64,000 nt of DNA from Streptomyces griseus subsp. griseus (GTDB lineage: Bacteria > Actinomycetota > Actinomycetes > Streptomycetales > Streptomycetaceae): positions 3,038,001 to 3,102,000 of the forward strand of contig NZ_CP032543.1 in NCBI RefSeq assembly GCF_003610995.1. Reading direction: 5' to 3'. The translations under genes and the position numbers were made by a program. The notes beneath the pieces were generated by a model that did no database searches, was not told where the DNA came from, and saw nothing but the letters and a program-made list of their open reading frames with translations. Of this stretch, positions 33,172 to 41,050 are shown one piece after another. Numbering within the stretch: the first letter of the stretch is position 1; each line of letters starts with the position of its first letter.

Positions 33172-34017
33172 TCAGAGGTACGCCGCGTACCCGTCCAGGA
33201 CCCGCAGCACCTCCCGCTCCCCCGCCGGGGGCAGCTGGAGCACGACCTCCTCGATGCCCAGCTCCGCGTAGTGGGCGAGCTTCCCCGGATCGGGGAGCAC
33301 GGCGTACGGCACCACCTGGAGCCCCTTCGGGTCGCGCCCCGCCGCCTCCCAGGCCGCCCGCAGCTTCGGGACGGACTCCGTCAGGCCCCGGCCGCCGATG
33401 GGCAGCCAGCCGTCCGCGTGCTCCGCGATCGCCGCGAACAGCTTCGGGCCCGCCCCACCGCCGATCAGCGTGCGCGGGCCGACCACCGGGCCGCGCGGCG
33501 CCTGCACCGGCTTCGGGAACGCGAAGCTCGCCTGGACCGACCCGAACTCCCCTTCGTACGCCGTCGGTTCCGCCGACCACAGCGCCCGCATCAGCGCCAT
33601 CCGGTCGCGCGCCAGCTCCCGGCGCGCGGACCACTCGACCCCGTGGTCGGCGGCCTCCTCCACGTTCCAGCCGTAGCCGACGCCGAGCGTGAACCGGCCG
33701 TCGGAGAGGTGGTCCAGGGTCGCCACCTGCTTGGCCAGGTCGACCGGGTCGTGCTGGGCGACCAGCGTGATCCCGGTGCCGAGCCCGATCCGTTCGGTGA
33801 CGGCCGCCGCCTGGCCGAGCGCCACGAAGGGGTCCAGGGTCCGGCCGTACTCGCGGGGGAGGTCACCGCCCGCCGGGTAGGGGGTGCGGCGGCTCACCGG
33901 GATGTGGGTGTGTTCGGGCAGGTAGAGACCCGCGAACCCGCGCTGCTCCAGCTCGCGCGCCAGCCTCACGGGTGTCACCGTCTCGTCGGTGAGGAAGATC
34001 GTTGTGGCGATCCGCAT
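33172..34017 (-). CDS. LLM-class (luciferase-like) F420-dependent oxidoreductase
   Basis: 281 aa from ATG 34017, ribosome site GGAGGTG. TIM-barrel of the bacterial luciferase family: GLYLPEHTHIP with the catalytic-region His, TERIGLGTGITLVAQHDPVD, DHLSDGRFTLGVGYGWN and the C-terminal IEEVVLQLP strand. The GVGYGWNVEE form is common in actinobacterial F420-using subgroups, so F420 is the more likely cofactor; FMN cannot be excluded. Substrate unknown. It stands alone between PBP and a divergent membrane gene. Confidence 0.85.
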   Translation of the reverse strand: MRIATTIFLTDETVTPVRLARELEQRGFAGLYLPEHTHIPVSRRTPYPAGGDLPREYGRTLDPFVALGQAAAVTERIGLGTGITLVAQHDPVDLAKQVATLDHLSDGRFTLGVGYGWNVEEAADHGVEWSARRELARDRMALMRALWSAEPTAYEGEFGSVQASFAFPKPVQAPRGPVVGPRTLIGGGAGPKLFAAIAEHADGWLPIGGRGLTESVPKLRAAWEAAGRDPKGLQVVPYAVLPDPGKLAHYAELGIEEVVLQLPPAGEREVLRVLDGYAAYL

Positions 34018-34161
34018 CGAGAGCACCTCCGTCGTCCGTGCGTCGTCCGTGCGAAGGGCCAAGGTAAGCCGTGCGTCGGTGAAATCCGAGACCATGTCGC
34101 CCATAGCCTGAGGCCACGGTGGCCGGCCGCCCGCCGGCGGGCCGCGGGGAAAGGACGTGGG

Positions 34162-34622
34162 ATGGGGATGGGACTGGGGTTCTTCCTGCTGCCCGCAGGT
34201 GGGGTGCTGAGCCTGACCGGCGTGTTCCTGGGCAACGACACGCTGATCAACCTGAGCTGGATCATGTGGGTGGCCGGTGTCCTGCTGCTGATCGCCCAGC
34301 GCTACCGCCGCCCGCCGGACCCCCGCGAGCTGGCCACCGCCGCTGCCGCCGGGGACGCCCGGGCGGTGCGGGGGCTGCGGACGCTCGCCCTGGACGCGCG
34401 GAGCCAGGGGCGGCCGGACGCGGCGGAGCGGATGCTGCGGCAGGCGGTGCGGGCCGGGGACGTGGAGTCGATGTGGGAGCTGGGCCGGCTGGTCCAGGAG
34501 CGCGAGGGCTGGCGGAGGCGGAGCCGTGGTTCCGGATGGCAGCCGGGCGCGGCCATGTGGTGGCGCGGCGGCTGTTCCGGGAGGGCGGCGAGCTGAACCC
34601 GGACGGGACGAGCCCCCTGTAG
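34162..34622 (+). pseudogene. Small membrane protein with Sel1/TPR-like repeats, apparent frameshift
   Basis: Starts at ATG 34162 (AAAGGA upstream). Two N-terminal transmembrane helices (LGFFLLPAGGVLSLTGVFLG; LINLSWIMWVAGVLLLIAQR), then helical repeat sequence ending ESMWELGRLVQEREG. In this frame the reading then turns to Arg/Trp-rich nonsense and stops at 34596. The -1 alternative continues the repeat logically (LAEAEPWFRMAAGRGHVVAR...GELNPDGTSPL) to a stop at 34622. One missing G in the GAGGGCTGG run near 34507-34515 would explain it. It is either a true frameshift mutation or a base-call error. Confidence 0.65.
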
Positions 34623-34728
34623 CCGCGCGTGCGGTGCAGAGGGCTCGCGCCTCGATGGCAGGGGTTCCGGAGGTCAGAACTTGCCGTGCGGCCCGTCAGG
34701 TCCGCCTCCGTGCACAGGACCGAGCCGA

Positions 34729-35411
34729 TCAGGCAGGGCAGGCGCCGAGACCCTTGCGGAATGGGTTGGCGGCGTGCATGACGAACCGGATGCCCACGGA
34801 GTTCTTGCCCGACCCCAGCTTCTTGGCGGTCATGTGCTTGTCCGTGGCCGTCTTCGTGGCGACCTTCTTGCCGGCCGACTTCCTGTGGACGTGGGTGGGC
34901 CTGACGGACTTGTTGCCCACCACCTTCTTGTTGCTCCACGTCACCGTGGCGTGCAGGGCCGCGCGGTAATTGTCCGACTTCCGGTCGAACTTGGAGCGGC
35001 CGTCGCCGCCGTACTGGTAGCCCTGGGTGTAGTCGCAGCCGGCCGGCGGGGCGTCCACCTTCTCGAAACCTTCCAGGACAGCTCCACGAAGCCCTGGCCG
35101 GCCGCGGCGGTGATGCCCTCGCCGGCCGAGGAGGTGTCGACGACCGCGGTCTCGCCGGAGACGGCCCGTACGACGCCGAGGCCCTGGGCCTCAAGGGCCT
35201 TGCCCTGGGCGCCGCCCGCGCCGAAGCCGGTCACGTCCTTCAGCCCGCCGTACGACTTGGCGGAGAGCTGCGACACGGCGAACGCCGGTGCGGTCCGGTC
35301 GGAGGAGACCGTGGAGCCCGAGGCGAGAGCGGTCTCCTGGAATCCGCCCGCGACGAGCGCGAACGGCGTCACGGAAAGGGCGGTCACCTTGGCGAGACGC
35401 GAGAACTGCAT
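34729..35411 (-). pseudogene. Secreted protein of unknown function, apparent frameshift
   Basis: Starts at ATG 35411 with GAGGGGGA upstream and a signal peptide (MQFSRLAKVTALSVTPFALV onwards, cut near ETALA). The first frame reads sensibly to GITAAAGQGFVELSWK (near 35065) and then becomes Arg/Pro/Thr-rich. The other frame continues with VLEGFEKVDAPPAGCDYTQG, QYGGDGRSKFDRKSDNYRA and a Lys-rich C-terminus ending GLGACPA at 34729. The two parts together would make a protein of about 225 aa with two cysteines. The break lies near 35062-35090. The protein family is not recognised. Confidence 0.6.
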
Positions 35412-35506
35412 GTATTCCCCCTCATCCCCGACACGCCCGGAACGGCCCATGAGCCCCTAGGCACGCAGGGCGCAAGGGCACAGGGACAGCGCTCGGCGCT
35501 CGGCCA

Positions 35507-36082
35507 TCAGGCCAGGCTCAGCGCCACCGCCCGCGACAGGAACGCCAGCCGGGCCGTCTTCTCCGGCTTCTCGATCTCCGGGCCCAGCTCGAACCCGATC
35601 CGCACCATCCGGGCGATCGCCCTCTCGTTGCGGGCGTCGGGCTCCACGACGACCCGCAGGTGCGCCGGGTCGCTGAAGACATAGGCGACGAAGGCGGTGA
35701 GCAGGGTGTCGGTGTACCCCTTCACCGCCCCGTCGCCCTCGGCGGGCGCGATCAGCAGGTGGATACCGAGGTCGCCCGGCCGGACGTCGTAGCACTCGCC
35801 CACCGGGTCGGCGTCCGGTTCGTACGTCTGGAGGAGCGCGGCCGGGGCGCCGTCGCGCAGCGCCAGGTAGGCGTGGTGGGTGGGGAGCGAGTCGACGAAC
35901 TCGTAGATCTCCCGGACCTGTTCGCGGGTGTGGTCGGCCATGCCCCAGAACCGGGCGCGCTCCTCGGTGACCCACCGGTGCAGCAGCTCGGCGTCGGCCG
36001 CCGGGTCGACCGGGACCATGCGGACCACGCCGAAGCCCTCGACCTTCTGTTCGTGGACGGCGGGGCGCAGGGCGGGGTTCAT
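35507..36082 (-). CDS. Siderophore-type GNAT acetyltransferase from an internal start
   Basis: The C-terminal part of the fusion also has its own ATG at 36082, preceded by GAGGAG (36097-36092) with 9-nt spacing. It would give a free 191-aa acetyltransferase beginning MNPALRPAVHEQKVEGFGVV, the normal size and N-terminus of stand-alone homologues. So the enzyme may be made both alone and as a fusion. Acetyl-CoA would be the donor and a hydroxylamine or amine of a siderophore precursor the acceptor, as in family members. This overlaps the fusion entry and is an alternative product, not a second copy. Confidence 0.6.
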   Translation of the reverse strand: MNPALRPAVHEQKVEGFGVVRMVPVDPAADAELLHRWVTEERARFWGMADHTREQVREIYEFVDSLPTHHAYLALRDGAPAALLQTYEPDADPVGECYDVRPGDLGIHLLIAPAEGDGAVKGYTDTLLTAFVAYVFSDPAHLRVVVEPDARNERAIARMVRIGFELGPEIEKPEKTARLAFLSRAVALSLA

Positions 36083-38374
36083 GGTGGTGCTCTCCTCGGT
36101 ACGGAGTCCGGCAGGGGGTTCGATGCGGGGTGCGGTACGGAGTCCGGTACGGCGTTCGGTGCGGTGCAGCAGGCTCCAGTCGGTGACCACCGGGGACAGC
36201 CGGCCGCTCGCCCACAGTTCGCTCTGGTCGCGGTGGTGGGCGGAGCCCGGCACTCCGGACGCGCCGAACGGCACCACCCAGAGGCTGTCCTCGCGGCGGG
36301 CCAGGTCCCAGACGTACCGGGCGGCGGGGCCCCGGGCGAAGAGGTCGGTGATGCCGGGGACGCTGGAGGTGGAGAGCACGCAGTCGTGGTCGCCCCCGAG
36401 CCCCGGCCACTCCTCCTCGGGCGTCGCGTCCGGCAGCGCCCGCCAGGGGGAGACCCGGTGGACCTGACCCCAAGGGCTCTCCGCGTGCGTGGCGGCCACC
36501 GCTTCGGCCGAGGCGGCGACGATCGCCAACCGGTCCTCGTACGGCAGGAGTCCGACGGTCAGCAGGGTCTCCAGGGCGTAGCCGATCCGGGATACGGCGG
36601 CGAGCCAGGGGCGGAAGAGGGGCGGGTACGCGGCGGAGCGCCCGGGGTCGGCGTCGCCCGTGACGGCCCGCAGGGCGGGGTGGGCGGCCAGCCGGTGGAC
36701 GACGTCCGCGCGCAGCCGGGAGTAGAGGGTGGCGTCGGTGCTGTCCGCCTCCATGTGGCGGTCCCAGCGCAGCAGCCGGTCCCGGAGGCGTTCGGCCTCG
36801 GGGCCGAGGCCGGGGGCCCAGGCGAGCAGGGAGAGGAGCCGGCGGGAGGAGGCGAGGCGGGTGTCGGTGTGGACGGCGGCCATGTCGGCGGCCGACCAGG
36901 GCGGGCCGGTGAGCCCGCTCGCGCCCTCACCCGGGGGTACGCCGAGCAACTCCCGTATGCGGTGGGCCCGGTGCGGGGGTGCGAACTCGATGCCGAGCGG
37001 GGCGGCGAGGCCCCGCTCGTTGGCCATCACGGCGGTGCCGGTGGCGGAGTCGACCTCGGTACGGGGCGTGGGCTCGGCGCCCTCGCGCCAGGCGTACGCG
37101 GGATCGTGCGCGGGGACGACCCGGAGCCGGTTCTCGTAGGGGCGTACGGGGACGTGTCCGGCGACCCGGTGCAGGGTGGCCCCGGTGGTGTCGGCGGCCA
37201 GGACCACGTTGACGGGTTCGACCCAGCCGTCGAGGGCGGTGTCGAGATCGGCGACCGTACGGGCCCGGAGCAGCGCGGGCAGCACGTCGAAACCGAGGTC
37301 GCCCCTGACGCGGGGCGGGTGGCGGAGGCTGATGACGGGCGCGTCCGCGACCTCGTCCCCGGCCTCACCGGTCACGTCCCCGATGATCACCGGCCCCCGG
37401 TCCGTCTCCACGACCTCGACCGTCACCGGCTCTCCCCCGGCCACCTCGACGGCCTCCGTGTGGGCGTGGACCCGGTACCAGCCGTCCGGCCCGAGCGCCT
37501 CCACCCCGCCGTCCGCCGTGCGACGCAGCCGCTCCCGGTAGAGGTCCTGGTAGTCGGCCATCGCGTTGGTGATCGCCCAGGCGACGCCCCCCGCGTGCCC
37601 GAAGTGGGCGATGCCCGGCACACCGGGGACGGCGAGGCCCAGCACGTCGAACTCGGGGCAGGCGAGACGGAGTTGCTGGTAGACGCCCGGGGCCTCGATG
37701 AAGCGGTGCGGGTCGCCCGCGATGACCGGGGCCCCGGTGGTGGTGCGGGCGCCGGTGAGCAGCCAGCCGTTGGAGCCGGAGGTGCCGGGGCCGTCGGTGG
37801 CGAAGAGGGTCGCGCGGTCGTCGCCGAGCCTGCGGGCGACCTCCTCGCGCCAGAGTTTGGTGGGGAACCCGGCGAAGAGGACGTGCGTGGAGAGCCAGAC
37901 GCCGAGCGGGGTCCAGGGCTCCCAGCGGCCCGGAGCGAGCCCGGCGGCGGCGAACTCCGGTGCACGGGAGGCCCCTTCGGCAAGCCCCGCGTTGACCCCG
38001 TCGACGTACGCGTCCACCCAGGCGGCGGTCTCGGGCGCGAGCCGCCGGTAGCAGCGGCGGGCGGTGTCGGCGAGCCGGGCCCGCCGGGCGAACCGGTCCC
38101 AGTCGAGGGCCTCGGCACCGAGGTACGCGGCGGTCGTGCCGAGCAGCCGGTGGCGCTCGGTCTCCAGCTGCCAGGCACGGTCCAGGGCGGCGTTGTGGCC
38201 CTGCGCCCGGGCGAGGGCGAGCGCGCTGCCGGCCTTCAGGTGGGGTATCCCCCGGTCGTCCCGGAAGACCTCGAAGCCCTCGCAGTCCTCGAAGTCCTCG
38301 TGGGGCCCGGAGCCGCCCTCGGCGCCCGCACCCGGTCTCTCGGTGTCGACATCGGCGGTCATCGTCTGGCCCAT
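35507..38374 (-). CDS. Penicillin-acylase-family Ntn hydrolase fused in frame to a siderophore-type GNAT acetyltransferase
   Basis: 955 aa from ATG 38374 (GGAG upstream; ATG 38362 also possible). Residues about 35-730 are a penicillin acylase: the autocleavage site and N-terminal nucleophile are GTSG-SNGWLLTGARTTTG (Ser201), followed by ITNAMADYQDLYRERL and the C-terminal HHRDQSELWASGRLSPVVTDW. No signal peptide is visible, unusual for the family, which is normally exported. A Arg/Thr/Pro linker leads to a GNAT domain (about 765-955) of the type that acylates hydroxamate siderophores (ELLHRWVTEERARFWGM, GIHLLIAP, VEPDARNERAIARMVRIGFE). The iron box at 38418-38436 is 44 bp upstream. Inferred role: acyl exchange on a siderophore or its precursor, comparable in logic to the acylase PvdQ. 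Confidence 0.8.
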   Translation of the reverse strand: MGQTMTADVDTERPGAGAEGGSGPHEDFEDCEGFEVFRDDRGIPHLKAGSALALARAQGHNAALDRAWQLETERHRLLGTTAAYLGAEALDWDRFARRARLADTARRCYRRLAPETAAWVDAYVDGVNAGLAEGASRAPEFAAAGLAPGRWEPWTPLGVWLSTHVLFAGFPTKLWREEVARRLGDDRATLFATDGPGTSGSNGWLLTGARTTTGAPVIAGDPHRFIEAPGVYQQLRLACPEFDVLGLAVPGVPGIAHFGHAGGVAWAITNAMADYQDLYRERLRRTADGGVEALGPDGWYRVHAHTEAVEVAGGEPVTVEVVETDRGPVIIGDVTGEAGDEVADAPVISLRHPPRVRGDLGFDVLPALLRARTVADLDTALDGWVEPVNVVLAADTTGATLHRVAGHVPVRPYENRLRVVPAHDPAYAWREGAEPTPRTEVDSATGTAVMANERGLAAPLGIEFAPPHRAHRIRELLGVPPGEGASGLTGPPWSAADMAAVHTDTRLASSRRLLSLLAWAPGLGPEAERLRDRLLRWDRHMEADSTDATLYSRLRADVVHRLAAHPALRAVTGDADPGRSAAYPPLFRPWLAAVSRIGYALETLLTVGLLPYEDRLAIVAASAEAVAATHAESPWGQVHRVSPWRALPDATPEEEWPGLGGDHDCVLSTSSVPGITDLFARGPAARYVWDLARREDSLWVVPFGASGVPGSAHHRDQSELWASGRLSPVVTDWSLLHRTERRTGLRTAPRIEPPAGLRTEESTTMNPALRPAVHEQKVEGFGVVRMVPVDPAADAELLHRWVTEERARFWGMADHTREQVREIYEFVDSLPTHHAYLALRDGAPAALLQTYEPDADPVGECYDVRPGDLGIHLLIAPAEGDGAVKGYTDTLLTAFVAYVFSDPAHLRVVVEPDARNERAIARMVRIGFELGPEIEKPEKTARLAFLSRAVALSLA
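36099..36147. repeat. 14-bp direct repeat in the acylase-acetyltransferase linker
   Basis: GGTACGGAGTCCGG occurs at 36099-36112 and 36134-36147, with related TACGG-containing sequence between. The repeat lies exactly in the linker between the two domains. It looks like former intergenic DNA that has become coding. Confidence 0.7.
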
Positions 38375-38417
38375 CCCCTGCTCCGGTGGTTTTCAGCCAC
38401 TCCCCGACCCTCGGAAT

Positions 38418-38436
38418 TTAGGTTAGCCTAACCAAA
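38418..38436. promoter_or_regulatory. Iron box (DmdR1/IdeR-type operator)
   Basis: TTAGGTTAGCCTAACCAAA, matching the consensus 19-bp iron box (TTAGGTTAGSCTAACCTAA) at 18 positions. It lies between the divergent acylase-acetyltransferase (44 bp away) and siderophore-interacting protein (39 bp away) genes and should repress both when iron is plentiful. Confidence 0.9.
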
Positions 38437-38474
38437 GTGAGCCTTCGGGCGGTAGGCCGGGGCACCAGGGGAAG

Positions 38475-39215
38475 GTGGGAGACACCGTGGGGCATGGCTG
38501 GGAAGGCGTCGTTCTCAAACTGTTCCGGGGCCGGGATTTCACGTTCACCGTGACCGGCGCGGAGCACGTCACCGACCGGTTCCGGCGGGTGCACGTGACC
38601 GATGGAGGGCTGCTGGCCGCGACCGGCGGGGCGCACCCCACGATGTGGGTGCGGCTCTGGTTCGAGAAGGACGGCAAGCCGCACCAGCGCGCCTACACCC
38701 TGGTCGACCCGGACCCCGGGGCCGGGACCTTCAGCCTGGAATTCGCCCTCCACGAGGGCCCCGCCTGCGACTGGGCGAAGGCAGCCGAGGCCGGCGACAC
38801 GATCGACGCGACACTCCAGGGCACCGGCTTCACGCTGCCCGACCCGGCGCCGAAACGGCTCTTCGTGATCGGTGACCCGGCCGCGCTCCCCGCGATCAAC
38901 TCGCTGCTGGACGCGGCCCCGGAGACCCCGGCGACCATCTGGTTCGAGTCCTCGGACGAGGCCGACCGGAAACTGCCGTTCCGCCTCGACGGGGCCCACC
39001 ACACCCTGCACCACGTGGAGCGCCGCGAGGGCGGTGCGCACCTGGTGGCCGAGGTGAAGGCGGCCCTGCCGGGGCTGCTGGGCGAGGACCACGCGGACGC
39101 GTACGTCTGGGTCGCCTGCGACACGTCGACCACCCGGACCCTGTCGGCGTACCTCCGCAAGGAGCTGGGCCTGCCCAAGGACCGGGTGAACGCGCTGGGT
39201 TACTGGCGCCCGTGA
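38475..39215 (+). CDS. Siderophore-interacting protein (FAD-dependent ferric-siderophore reductase)
   Basis: 246 aa from GTG 38475 (AGGGGAAG upstream; GTG 38487 is an alternative). The FAD-binding barrel has HQRAYTLVDPDPGAGTFSLE with the R-x-Y-T motif, then FALHEGPACDWAKAAEAGD. The NAD(P)H-like domain has RLFVIGDPAALPAINSLLD, and the SIP C-terminal region AYVWVACDTSTTRTLSAYLR, PKDRVNALGYWRP. It reduces ferric siderophores in the cytoplasm to release iron. It shares an iron box with the acylase-acetyltransferase gene, so both act in the same iron-starvation response. Slightly shorter than many family members (about 270-290 aa). Confidence 0.92.
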   Translation: MGDTVGHGWEGVVLKLFRGRDFTFTVTGAEHVTDRFRRVHVTDGGLLAATGGAHPTMWVRLWFEKDGKPHQRAYTLVDPDPGAGTFSLEFALHEGPACDWAKAAEAGDTIDATLQGTGFTLPDPAPKRLFVIGDPAALPAINSLLDAAPETPATIWFESSDEADRKLPFRLDGAHHTLHHVERREGGAHLVAEVKAALPGLLGEDHADAYVWVACDTSTTRTLSAYLRKELGLPKDRVNALGYWRP

Positions 39216-39242
39216 CGGCGCCGCGCGCAGGACCCGGAGACC

Positions 39243-40823
39243 TCAGTCCTCGACCACGAGGGCCGGGGTCTCCTTCGTCAGCACCTGCCCCCGGAAGAAC
39301 GCCGGGCTGCGGCGCTCCATCGCGACCATCAGCACCACGCCCAGGAGCAGCAGCCCCACCCCGATGACGAAGACCGAGCCGACGCCGAGGACCGAGGAGC
39401 CGGAGCCGTACGCCGGGTCCCACATGTCGTAGAGGGTCTTGGCGAAGACGGCGGCGAGCAGCAGTCCGCCGACCGCCGGGAAGAGGCCCTTGAAGACCAG
39501 GTCCCGGGTGGAGCGGCGCAGTTCGGCGCGGAAGTACCAGGCGCAGGCGAAGGCGGTCAGCGCGTAGTAGAAGCAGATCATGAGGCCGAGCGCGTAGATG
39601 GTGTCGATCAGCACATGCTCGCTGACCAGGGTCATCACGGTGTAGAAGGCGCCGGTCCCGATGCCCGCCACGACCGTTGCCCGGCCGGGTGTCTTGAAGC
39701 GGGGGTGGACCTTCGCGTACGAGGCGGGCATCGCCTCGTACGTCGACATCGCGAGGACCGTGCGGGCCACCGGGATGAACGTGGTCTGGAGGCTGGCGGC
39801 GGCCGAGGCGAGGACGGCGACGAAGAGCAGCACGCCGAGCCCGGAGCCCATGATCGGCCCGGCCAGGGCGGCGAAGACGTTCTCACCGGTGTCCGGGTTG
39901 GCGAGGCCGAGCCCGGTGGTGCCGGAGCCGACGGCCATCTGGGCGGCGACGGCGGTGGCCAGGTAGGCGCCGACCAGGACGACCATGGCGATGAGGGCGG
40001 CGCGGCCGGGGGTCTTGTCGCTGCCGGTGGTCTCCTCGTTGGCGGTCAGACAGGTGTCCCAGCCCCAGAACATGAAGATGGAGAGGGAGAGGCCGGCGGT
40101 GAAGGCCGCGAAGGACTGGACGGCGAACGGGTTCAGCCAGGACCAGGAGAAGTCGAGTGAGGTGGCGAAGTCCGCTCCGCCGCTGCCCGCCTTGTTCAGG
40201 GCCATCGCCACGAAGAGCGCGAGCACGGCGAGCTGGAGGCCGACCAGGGCGTACTGGATGCCCTTGGTGGCGGTCATCCCCCGGTAGCTGATCGCGGTGG
40301 CGGCGGCGATCAGGGCGAGGCACGTGCCGATGTGGACGACCTTGTTGTCGTCCAGGGCAGCGACCGCCGGACTGGACGTGACCTCGCCCGCCAGCAGCCA
40401 GAAGAACGAGGTGGCGACGCCCGCCAGGTTGGACAGGACGATGATCGTCGCGATGACCAGGCCCCAGCCGCACATCCAGCCGACGCGCGGGCCGAACGCC
40501 TTCACCGTCCAGGTGAAGGAGGTGCCGCAGTCCGGCATGACCTTGTTGAGCTCGCGGTAGGCGAAGGCGACGAGCAGCATCGGCAGGAACCCGGCGATGA
40601 AGACGGCGGGCATCTGCACGCCGACCTCACCGGCGGTGGAGCCGAGGGTCGAGGTCAGGCAGTAGACGGGGGCGACGGTGGAGACACCGATGACGGCGCT
40701 GCCCATCAGGCCGACGGAGTTCCCGCCGAGGCCCTTGCGGCGTACGCCTCCGTCACCACCGTCGGCCGGGGCGCTTCCCCGTACCGTGTCTCCGGCCTGC
40801 GGCCGCGCGTCCAGCTGAGTCAT
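39243..40823 (-). CDS. APC-superfamily amino acid/amine permease
   Basis: 526 aa from ATG 40823; no ribosome site precedes it, and an upstream GTG at 40883 is possible. About 12-13 transmembrane helices, with the first-helix glycine-rich segment GLMGSAVIGVSTVAPVYCLT typical of the unwound substrate helix. The family moves amino acids or polyamines with protons. It lies downstream of the aldehyde dehydrogenase gene on the same strand, with a 227-bp gap. Together with aldehyde dehydrogenase and amidohydrolase this suggests uptake of an amine or N-acyl amine, but the link is only positional. It converges with the siderophore-interacting protein gene (27-bp gap). Confidence 0.88.
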   Translation of the reverse strand: MTQLDARPQAGDTVRGSAPADGGDGGVRRKGLGGNSVGLMGSAVIGVSTVAPVYCLTSTLGSTAGEVGVQMPAVFIAGFLPMLLVAFAYRELNKVMPDCGTSFTWTVKAFGPRVGWMCGWGLVIATIIVLSNLAGVATSFFWLLAGEVTSSPAVAALDDNKVVHIGTCLALIAAATAISYRGMTATKGIQYALVGLQLAVLALFVAMALNKAGSGGADFATSLDFSWSWLNPFAVQSFAAFTAGLSLSIFMFWGWDTCLTANEETTGSDKTPGRAALIAMVVLVGAYLATAVAAQMAVGSGTTGLGLANPDTGENVFAALAGPIMGSGLGVLLFVAVLASAAASLQTTFIPVARTVLAMSTYEAMPASYAKVHPRFKTPGRATVVAGIGTGAFYTVMTLVSEHVLIDTIYALGLMICFYYALTAFACAWYFRAELRRSTRDLVFKGLFPAVGGLLLAAVFAKTLYDMWDPAYGSGSSVLGVGSVFVIGVGLLLLGVVLMVAMERRSPAFFRGQVLTKETPALVVED

Positions 40824-41050
40824 GAGAGGGACGTTATGCGCTGCGATATCCACATCCGGAGGTCGAGACTCCAACGCCTCCACCTTGGTTACACCGACCG
40901 AACCTCGATGAACACTTCATGAATTCAAGGTCATTCGCAGATCACGCCTTGCAATGTGCGCCGGTCATAGAGTGGTGACCACGTACGGTAATCGCAGCGC
41001 CGTCCGTTATGTCCAGATTCAAAATTTTCCCACGCCTCGTGGGAGCGTGG

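Noticed and set aside
35660..38431. Long plus-strand frame opposite the acylase-acetyltransferase gene
   Set aside because: The minus frame has the Ntn and GNAT motifs and the iron-box context; the plus frame has none.
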